Positions 56,701 through 64,000 of a stretch of 64,000 bases of DNA are shown here, piece by piece. Origin of the DNA: Atrina japonica (taxonomy: Eukaryota; Mollusca; Bivalvia; Pterioida; Pinnidae); assembly GCA_030159075.1 (NCBI GenBank), contig BROG01000003.1, positions 248,001 to 312,000 on the forward strand, read 5' to 3'. A program made the position numbers and the translations under genes. The notes under the pieces were generated by a model, which worked only from the letters and a program-made list of their open reading frames with translations, did no database searches and was not told the origin of the DNA. How positions within the stretch are numbered: the first letter of the stretch is position 1; each line of letters starts with the position of its first letter.

Positions 56701-59700
56701 TTTGTATATTGTAGGTGACCCTGATAGTGTGGCTGGTGAATTTGGACAACACTCTCTGTACAAGATGTTGGGTTACTTCAGTCTTGTTGGATTACTGCGT
56801 TTACACTCTCTCCTGGGCGATTACTATCAAGCACTCAAAGTTCTAGAGTGCATAGATTTCAACAAAAAGGTATGAAATAAAATCCACCAAGTAAAGAGAT
56901 TTTTGATATTTCTTATTTCCCCGAACTTTTTCAACAGTGAATCAAAATAATTATCAGTTTTGTTATCCCTAACAAAAAGTTTTCTGTGAGATATACTGTA
57001 TGCCTGGGAATTTTGCTGCCGTTTAATTTTCGCAAATTTCGCCCTTAGATGATTGGGTGATATTAAAATGAAAGTGAAATTTTCAAGCTATATAATTGAA
57101 GCACTGACTTACATGCCAATCATGAGACTATGGTGATTTAGGGCAAATTTAAGATGCGGTGCTATTCATATGTCATAAAAGTGTGAAAATAAACGTGTAA
57201 AAATTTCAGGTATACAGCAGTACTAGTCCTTCATTTTTGTTATCAGAGATACATTTCAGATTTTCTACATTTCTCAATAGAATTTTACAATACCTTATAC
57301 AAGTATTTAGTATAAGGATATTTTGTGGACAAGTTGACATTTGGGTATGGATTGACCTGTATTTACAGAAATGTCTTTGCTGTGAGAGGATTCATATTAC
57401 TTGTGATCCCTTGTTATCATGTTTTTGTAGACTTGATAGGTCACTTTTGGTGGCATCAAATACTCATGTTCATCTACAAATGTTGCTGTTGGTGTTTTTC
57501 AACCAAGTGTGTTCAGGGATGGATCCAGGGTTGGGCAATATAGCTTATGGAGGGCCCCCTCTTTTTGCATACTGTACCTGTACTTATTTTAGCGATATTC
57601 TAATATTACCGTCTTTTGCGCTCAAGTCATTGCGCTAATTCAAGGGCAGCGCTAAAATTTCTCCATCCTGTCATTCTGTATACATAGATTCTAGATTGTG
57701 CTAATAAGTCTATACCCCTGAGAGCGCTAAAATATGAGTGCGCTAATTTAAATACACATACAGTATTCCTTCTCTAGACCCAATGACCACAACAAATCGG
57801 ATATGTTAGATTGTCATATTTGTGTTTAATAATATAACCTATATTTTCCTTGTCTTCTTTTCATATTTGTTGATGATTCTCAGGTGAGTGAGTAGAGCCT
57901 CTTGTTTTAAGTAAGGCACAAATTAATTTTCTCAGATTATGTACTCCAAAATGAGAATTTTGAATTTCGAAGTGTCTTTTTTTATGTATCTTGTTTTACA
58001 CCATCTACTCTATGAGAGAATTTTAACATCTGATCTCTAGCTATATAACATGACTGTATTTGATTTCAGAACATGTACTCTAGAGTACCAGCCTGTCAGA
58101 TAACCACATTCTACTACGTAGGATTTGCCTATCTGATGATGAGGAGGTATCAAGATGCTATCAGAACTTTCTCCAATATTCTTCTGTACATTCAGAGGAC
58201 AAAGCAAATGTTTCAGACACGAGTACAGATGTATGACCAGGTAGGTCTCATGACAATTTATCATGTTTAGTTCACCGGTACTGAAGTCTGGAGAGTTGTT
58301 GCTGTTGTCAGCAGCCGTAGACGAAATTTTAACCTGGCCTATAACTTTTTAACCTCAAGGGACAGGTCTCTATTATTTCACATACAGATTCCTTATGATG
58401 AGAGCTTTCATTTGGTACCTTGACATTTTACTTAGTAATCTTGGAGTTTGACCTTCTTTTCAAAAACATTAACCTTTGCTATAGCTTTAAAACTATGAGG
58501 GATAGGGCTTTGACATTTCGGATATAGATTTCTTATTACCAAAGCTTTTATTTGGTACCTTAACTTTTGACCTAGTGACCATGACCTTGGACTAACCTAT
58601 TTTTCAAAATCTTTAACCTTGGTTATATCTTTTAAATCATGAGGGATAGGGCTTTGATATTTCACATATATATTACTTGTGACCAGAGCCTTCATTTGGT
58701 ACCTTGGACTTTGACCTACTTTTCAAAATTTTTAACCTGAGCTGAAGGAATCAAATTTTTACCAGTCCTTTGACCTTAAAGTTTGACAGCTTTTGGTCAA
58801 ATATCTATTTTGAAAATTTACACCCATTTCAGCAAGCTTTGTTGTCTTCTGACAACTCTTGTAATATTTCTTCTTCTGGGTATTTCCTAGGCCATATTTG
58901 GGTCCGGTTACAGGACCCATTCCCAATAGAAAATCGGCCTGTATTTTCCCTAAAATTATACAAAAGTCCAAATTTGGTATTTCAAAATACAAAATAAAGT
59001 GTTTATAAAATAATGTCACAAATGAAGTTTTTCTGTTTTAGTTTAAATGTCACAAATTTTCCCAATTTTTTTGGACACTGGAGCTAGAATTTAGGATATA
59101 GGAAAATCTCATCAATATGTGACTTTGTGTTTTGGGTCCAAAAAGTACTAAAAGTTAATCTGCATTGGCTGATTCAAAGTAATGGTTATAACAGGTTGTT
59201 TTCTTAATTTTATTTCAATAATACTCATGCAGGTGATCTCTTTCTGATATATATCAGATAAGATATTGCATGAAAAATTTGTGCCAACAACATCTAACTG
59301 CTGTATCTCATTCACCCCAAAAGACACATTTGGACTGGCCCAAGTGATTGATTTACAGAAGAGTCTGTTGTTTTTCAGGGTTCGATGAGTTAATGAAAAT
59401 GTTCTTCTTTTACAGATAACGAAGATGAATGACAAAATGTACACGCTACTGGCCATCTGTTTGGTGCTGCATCCAATGAGAATTGATGAAAGCGTGCACT
59501 CTCAGTTAAGGGAAAAGTTTCAAGAAAAAATGCTTAGAATGCAGAAAGGGTAAATGTTGAACAATTTAGTATTCTACTGTAATATGTCTATATTTTCCCA
59601 ACAGTTAGTGTGAGCTATTGCCATCACTTTGTGTCTGTTGTCATTCTTTCTTTAAACATTTTCAAAACTCTTCTGTTCTGGACCAAAATCTGCATGGATG

Positions 59701-61021
59701 ATCAATAGGCTCTGTAGATTAAAATTTGTGGTTTCCATGCTCAGTGATTAACCAATGTGGCTGCTGTAATAGTCCAACATACATAACTTGGCATGGCAGA
59801 GTAACCTTATGATTTCCATACAGATGATTCTACTCACTCTTCTGTTAACAAAGGCTTCATAGGAAAATTGTTTTATTCCTCTCTGGGTACTTGTAGGAAT
59901 GGTGAAAAGTATGAATGCTTTCTCTCGGTGTTATAATTTCAATGTCATTCTGCTTTAATACCTAAACTATAAGCTTGTCTAGGTCAAGAAAGGGTTGGTA
60001 AGACTCTGCCCATCAGGTTATATTGATTTACACTACAGTAGACTAAACATAGGCATATGTGTAATTCTGGAGAGCAATACAGGCTCAGGTGATTCTCTCT
60101 TGTTGACAGATTGTTAGTGAAAGCCATCGTGGCTCTGCGGTAGTGTGCTCAATTTGCAACTGGAGGGTTGCGGGTCCAAACCTCAGTGGAGGCTTTTGGA
60201 AGAGACAGTAAAAATCGAGGTCCCGTGTCCCATTAGGTGTCGGCACATTAAAGAACCCTTGATGCTCAATTGCCATAGGTGCTGAGCATAGTCCAGAATT
60301 TGAAGTCCTTCACAGGCAGATTCTTGAGTGGGACGTTAAACAACAATACATCAACAGATTGTTAGTAATTACAGTAATTCTGACAGACAGTTTCAGTAAT
60401 GTATATAATCTAGGAGATCTAATTGATGGCAACTGTCACTACTTGGATTGTCTTCTGTCATATTGAGGAACTCACCAGTCAGGGTAATTGCAACAACTAT
60501 ATAATTCCTTTTTTTTTTGCAGTGACATGGAAGAGTTTCAAAGCAACTTTTCATTTGCTTGTCCAAAGTTCTTGTCTCCTGTTCCCCCAAACTATGATGC
60601 TGCAGCAGGAGTCAACCACAAGGTAAGGATACAGCATTCTTATATTATCAGCTGTGTTCTTGAGCTTGGTTATCATGGATATTGAGTTGCTAGACCTTGG
60701 GAGTAAAATAATGTAAACTTGGATATTTCCGTGTGTTGTCAATTACACGATTTTCTCATACATACCATACGCGTGGGGATTTGTTACACAATATCACACC
60801 TTTACTATGAGCAGTCCTGTATTGAACAATGATTCTTAATACAACTGTGAAACTGGTACATTGGGGTAATAATATACATGAAAAACTCTTTATCATGTAT
60901 GTAGTGTAGATTACACCCAAATGTAAATTTGAACATTTATGGTAAGATATTTGTAAATATGTGTCTGGTTTGATATGTCAATTTATTCATGTGTTTTTAT
61001 ATATGTCACAGTGTTAGAGAA

Positions 61022-61082
<61 letters not shown>

Positions 61083-63876
61083 TAGAGAATATGTGTGTGA
61101 TAGAGGGGAGATAGTGTGGTTACATATTAGCGACTTCAAAAGTCCTTTTGGTATATAGTTGATGTCAGTAGGCAAGAAACACAACATTGAAATATTACCT
61201 GTGCAGTATAAAATTTGAGTTTCTTTCCGAGATATAAAAATGCCTTTTTAGATTATGTAAATCTTTTTTAAGACTTATACAAGTAAGTTGTAAGTTTTAC
61301 TTGTAAATGATACAGGTTACTCTCATACACGGGACCTCTGAAAAACTTTGCGGTTCTTGAAGTTGTCACTTTGACCATTGTAGGGTCTCAACACTAATCA
61401 AAATAAGAAATATTTATTTTCGTATTTCACACGGTTTTTAATAATAAAATACAGTGAAACTTGTATATAACAAACTCCTTAGGGACACAAGAAAATTGGT
61501 CTTTATGGGGAGATGGTCTTTATATAGAGTTTGGTTTGTAAACAAATGGTACTATTAATAATGGACAACAAAATACTGTCTTTGTGACCAAGTGGTCTTT
61601 ATGTACAGGTGGTGGTTTTACTGTAGTAAAATTAAACATAAAAAAACATGTAAATATGTTAATTTCAGATATAATACAATGGGTTGTCTACATAAGATAA
61701 AAGTTGGTCTATCACATCTCGGTCTAACCCCGCCACTTGATCTACAAGTTAAAATCCCACCTGGCTTTGACATTCCTACTCGAAATTGACATTTAATTAT
61801 TCCATTTTGATTGACAATCTTGTCAATTACTCCTTGATTAGTTCAGTACCTACTTGTCACCAGGTTTTCAAATCAAGATCTGCCTATAATCTCCCAGGTA
61901 AGGATCTTGGTGTCATTCTTTCAGACACGCCTGACTTATGGCATTTACTTTTTATATGTTCATCGATACTTACACAAGACTTTGAGGTTTTGAAAGTGAA
62001 ATACAAAGGAATTTACAAAACAGTACTTCAAATTGATCTCTAGGTTCCAAGAACTTCACAGTTTCAACGTTTGAGAGATTGAGATTTAATTTACTTACTT
62101 TGTGAAGGAAAAAAAAATTCATGAAGGAAAAAAATTTGGACCTGTACGAAACTTTGGGAGATAAAAAAAATTCCAGGTTTCTACATTTGAGCCATCAAGA
62201 GTCACCTGTAATGATTTCTATAAAGATGTTGACTGGACTCATCTTCTTTTTTATTCTGTTTTCTTATAGGAACCTTTCCAGCTGCAGTTGAAAGTATTCC
62301 TGGATGAAGTTGGACAACAGATTATTCTGCCTACAATCAGAAGGTATACAAAATCCACTTTGAATTTTTTTTTAGCTCACTTTTCAGTGATGTTGCCAGC
62401 ATCCAGTTAAGATGATTATTCTAATTCTAAGCACATCTCCTGCTTAATATGCCAGTTTATCACTATATTCTATAACCCCGACAAACATTGTCAAATGTTG
62501 AGGGTAATTCGACTCCTACATCTTATTGATATAACACTGTACAAAGCAACGTAACAGATTTGGTGTACATTTTGAGGAAAGAATCTTGAACTAGAAACAA
62601 TATCACATGCTGATTTGTTTACAATAGAGCCCAAAGCTTTTTAATTTAAGCTGCATTTTGTATTCTTTCCTATTTATCCTGGGATGTAGTCTCAATAAAC
62701 CAAATTTGTTGTTGTTTTTTGGAAATTTGATGAAATGGCATTGGAATTTATGCCATTCAAGATTTTAATAGTTCTTTAATCTAGTTACTATACATATATA
62801 TTTCTTTAATTAAATATATGAACCATTTCTGTCTTGTCTGTTTACATGACATAGTGTGGTTGATAAATGATATGTCTTATGTTTTCAGCTACTTGAAGCT
62901 ATACACCACTCTGCCATTGTCTAAACTGGCCATCTTTATGGATATGGTAAGTTGGGAGTTATGGAAACAATAAACATGTTCTAGAACATTTGATAGATAA
63001 TTTGGAACAGTCAATGTTTCAAATTTGATATGCTATGATGACTGTTGAGTGTAGGAAGTTGTTCTATGAAAAGGAATCACCTGATTTACAAGAAATCTTG
63101 CTTTATAGTGTACATATTAATGGAATTCAGTTTAACTTTCTGGGCTGTAAAATTACACTTCAGTCTTCATCTGAAATACTATATGATTCAGTAATAAAGT
63201 ACCACTCGGTGATATAGCACCACTCGGTGATATAGCACCACTCAGTAATAAGGCACCACTCAGTACTTAAACTCCACTCAGTAATAGAGCACATGGATAG
63301 TATAGTAACTGTTGAGCTGAGCACTCTGTACAGTTTATTATCATCATGTCGTCGGTTTCATGTGTTTATTTTTTTGTTTATTTCAACAAAGTCAGTTTGG
63401 TGATCTTCTGCAGTTGCTGTTCTTCACTGTGTAAAAACTTCTGAAAATTATCAACTTCTTCTCCAAAATTGTCATGCTAATTCTCTTCAAATTTTATATG
63501 TAATATCTGTTGGTAAGGCTAACAAAAAGTGTGAATTTCAAAGCTTTTATAGATGGGAAACACTCAGTTGACAAAATGAACCCTTATTCATACCATTTTG
63601 TTCCCTCCCAAGCAAATTTTGTGTGTGTGTGTGGGGGGTGGTATGATATTTGTCAGCACTCCAGTTTCTATATTTCTGAACAGAATAATTCCATACTCAG
63701 CACAAGAATTAAGTTTCACAAAATTTTGACACGTTAGTGTTTGGCACGGCTTGCCCTCTTATTTACCAAGTGGTTGCCAGGAGAGGGGATTCCTATCACT
63801 TCTGATGCCTTAATTATTTGTCTATTATTATTTACAGACTGAAGATGAACTGAAGACACATTTGATGTGTTTTAAG
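48148..63876 (+). CDS. EIF3L: Eukaryotic translation initiation factor 3 subunit L, 15 exons (partial at both ends)
   Basis: Fifteen exons join in one frame (461 codons): 48148-48193, 49755-49902, 50947-51026, 52230-52291, 52907-52976, 53778-53851, 54168-54248, 55721-55811, 56715-56869, 58070-58240, 59416-59549, 60523-60622, 62270-62343, 62889-62946, 63838-63876. All introns are GT-AG and phases agree at every junction. The product tracks eIF3L along its length: [123 protein letters not shown]. Subunit L is a PCI-domain member of the eIF3 scaffold that helps recruit mRNA to the 40S ribosome in the cytosol. The human protein is 564 residues, so about 110 C-terminal residues, including most of the PCI domain, lie right of the window. 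The start codon exon (probably fewer than 20 residues) was not identified upstream. All exons are free of frameshifts. Confidence 0.96.
49380..49620. other. EIF3L intron 1, no feature recognised
   Basis: AT-rich intronic sequence. The intron spans 48194-49754. Nothing beyond a duplicated GACCTCAGTGACCTCAGTGAC at about 49042 stands out. Confidence 0.4.
50690..50870 (-). mobile_element. SINE fragment related to family 3
   Basis: TTGTTTGTTTTGATTGTGTG at the left and a minus-strand head-like GGGGTTGAACCCCTTGAGAC at the right resemble the layout at 32540-32985. Diverged. Confidence 0.4.
51299..51575 (+). mobile_element. tRNA-headed SINE, family 1, copy 3
   Basis: The head TGGCCTGGCTCAGTCGGTAG holds an A box, and GTCGTGAGTTCGAGTCCAG a B box. 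The body has AACTGAGGTCCCGTGTTACA, GTAGGTGTCGGCATGTTAAA and GACGTCTCCATATGAGTG. The tail is GTTAAACAACATTAAACAAAC. It lies in EIF3L intron 3. Confidence 0.88.
51671..51760. mobile_element. Repeat terminus with GC hairpin (TTATGCCCCTGG...)
   Basis: TTTATGCCCCTGGCCTGAAAGG followed by TTCGCCAGGGGTATCTAGTG forms a strong hairpin. GTCCATCTGTCTTGTCTG and GTCTGTCCGTAATTTTGTCCC follow. This is the recurrent end of a common invertebrate interspersed repeat. The far end was not located. Confidence 0.55.
53658..53730. repeat. (AT)n microsatellite
   Basis: About 70 bp of AT in EIF3L intron 5, ending about 50 bp before the exon at 53778. Confidence 0.95.
55165..55640. repeat. Minisatellite, about 76-bp unit, about 5 intact copies plus decayed ones
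   Basis: The unit includes CACTAAACACTTGACTGAG, TTGTGTCTGACATGAGTCTG and CTATCATCAACATTGATGTA. The first three copies differ by a 7-bp presence or absence (TTGATTA), and the last copies are deleted internally. In EIF3L intron 7. Confidence 0.92.
56278..56322. repeat. (ATC)n microsatellite
   Basis: ATC/ATT trinucleotide run in EIF3L intron 8. Confidence 0.92.
56994..57222. mobile_element. MITE, 'GCCCTAAAT' family, copy 4 (best ends)
   Basis: Left TACTGTATGCCTGGGAATTT and right AAATTTCAGGTATACAGCAGTA are inverted over about 40 bp. The interior has AATTTCGCCCTTAGATGATTG, CCAATCATGAGACTATGGTG and ATTTAGGGCAAATTT. About 229 bp. In EIF3L intron 9. Confidence 0.8.
58283..58862. mobile_element. AGCTTGCCAGAA repeat, copy 2
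   Basis: GAAGTCTGGAGAGTTGTTGC at the left and AGCAAGCTTTGTTGTCTTC, TGACAACTCTTG at the right. It has the same internal repeated blocks as 5424-5964 (GAGCTTTCATTTGGTACC, ATAGGGCTTTGATATTTCAC). In EIF3L intron 10. Confidence 0.75.
58870..59110. repeat. Interspersed repeat, 'CCTAGGCCATATTTGGG' family
   Basis: TTCCTAGGCCATATTTGGG, GGACCCATTCCCAATAG and GGTATTTCAAAATACAAAAT match the families at 25790 and 26490. Confidence 0.5.
59305..59393. mobile_element. Short palindromic-ended element, copy 4 (reverse)
   Basis: TCTCATTCACCCCAAAAGAC ... TTTTTCAGGGTTCGATGAGTTAA with the middle GGACTGGCCCAAGTGATTGA. It is the reverse of the copy at 19950. It ends about 20 bp before the EIF3L exon at 59416. Confidence 0.75.
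60124..60355 (+). mobile_element. tRNA-headed SINE, family 1, copy 4
   Basis: Head CATCGTGGCTCTGCGGTAG and GGGTTGCGGGTCCAAACCTC (B-box-like). The body has ATCGAGGTCCCGTGTCCC, TTAGGTGTCGGCACATTAAA and TTCTTGAGTGGGACGTTAAA. The head differs from copies 1-3, so it is a chimeric or separate subfamily. Confidence 0.82.
61025..61081. repeat. (GT)n microsatellite
   Basis: About 55 bp of GT in EIF3L intron 12. Confidence 0.95.
61452..61623. mobile_element. CAGT/TA MITE, copy 6
   Basis: TA|CAGTGAAACTTGTATATAAC at the left, GGTGGTTTTACTG|TA at the right, with GGTCTTTATATAGAGTTTGG and GTGGTCTTTATGTACAGGTG inside. Confidence 0.78.
63193..63290. repeat. Short tandem repeat, unit about 23 bp
   Basis: CACCACTCGGTGATATAG and close variants (CACCACTCAGTAATAAGG, CTCCACTCAGTAATAGAG) repeat about five times in EIF3L intron 14. 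Confidence 0.8.
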
Positions 63877-63979
63877 GTAAGTTTATGAAGTAAATTGAAT
63901 AGTCACTGACATAATGGTAAACTCAGCTACTTACCCTTGAAAAACAAAGGACTCCATGTTAATGACCTATATTTATATA

Positions 63980-64000
63980 CAGTAAAACCTGTGTTTAGTG
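63980..64000. mobile_element. CAGT/TA MITE, copy 7, cut by the window edge
   Basis: TA|CAGTAAAACCTGTGTTTAG starts here with the same end as copy 1. The remainder is outside the window. Confidence 0.65.

Noticed and set aside
57237..57638. 133-codon frame in EIF3L intron 9
   Set aside because: Hydrophobic, Cys-rich mixture over intronic and repeat sequence; no homology and it falls between correctly phased EIF3L exons.
61680..62045. Possible exons (61786-62043 frame)
   Set aside because: No matching splice phases with EIF3L, no recognised homology, and EIF3L continues correctly from 60622 to 62270 without it.

Overview
This is an AT-rich eukaryotic nuclear window with small spliced exons, long introns, dense short interspersed repeats, minisatellites and microsatellites. 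The mix of tRNA-headed SINEs, TA-flanked MITEs and a Polinton-type element resembles bivalve mollusc genomes. That assignment is an inference; I cannot name a species. Most long open frames here are tandem repeats or transposon fragments rather than genes.

Three host genes can be supported exon by exon. (1) Bases 656-9134, + strand: the last five exons of a UPF0193/EVG1 (C22orf23-like) gene, whose 5' end lies left of the window or is unrecognised. (2) Bases 33927-22960, - strand: a complete-looking four-exon UPF0489 (C5orf22-like) gene of about 556 codons. It has an added N-terminal membrane anchor and conserved acidic/His motifs that resemble the metal site of ureohydrolases. (3) Bases 48148 to the right edge, + strand: 15 consecutive exons of eIF3 subunit L (EIF3L), cut off inside its C-terminal part, with the first coding exon not found. 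EVG1 and UPF0489 converge on a gene-free, repeat-filled stretch (9.1-22.9 kb). UPF0489 and EIF3L point away from each other.

The space between UPF0489 and EIF3L holds the most striking object, a Polinton/Maverick-type (adintovirus-like) element at about 35.15-45.07 kb. Its genes all read rightward: several small virion-like frames, a retroviral-type integrase with a chromo-like tail, a capsid protein, an adenain-type cysteine protease and a Cys/His-cluster protein. Every long gene is broken by many small frameshifts, and I see no DNA polymerase B or packaging ATPase. Its ends carry degenerate inverted repeats rich in a GTGCGTCATACCGG motif. Separately, a direct repeat of about 280 bp sits at 35361 and 45189.

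The rest is repeat. There are minisatellites of about 79, 39, 57 and 76 bp, long (AT)n and (GA)n runs, and at least four kinds of tRNA-headed SINE. There are also several MITE families with visible terminal inverted repeats, including one with CAGT ends and TA target duplications, plus local duplications inside the UPF0489 introns.
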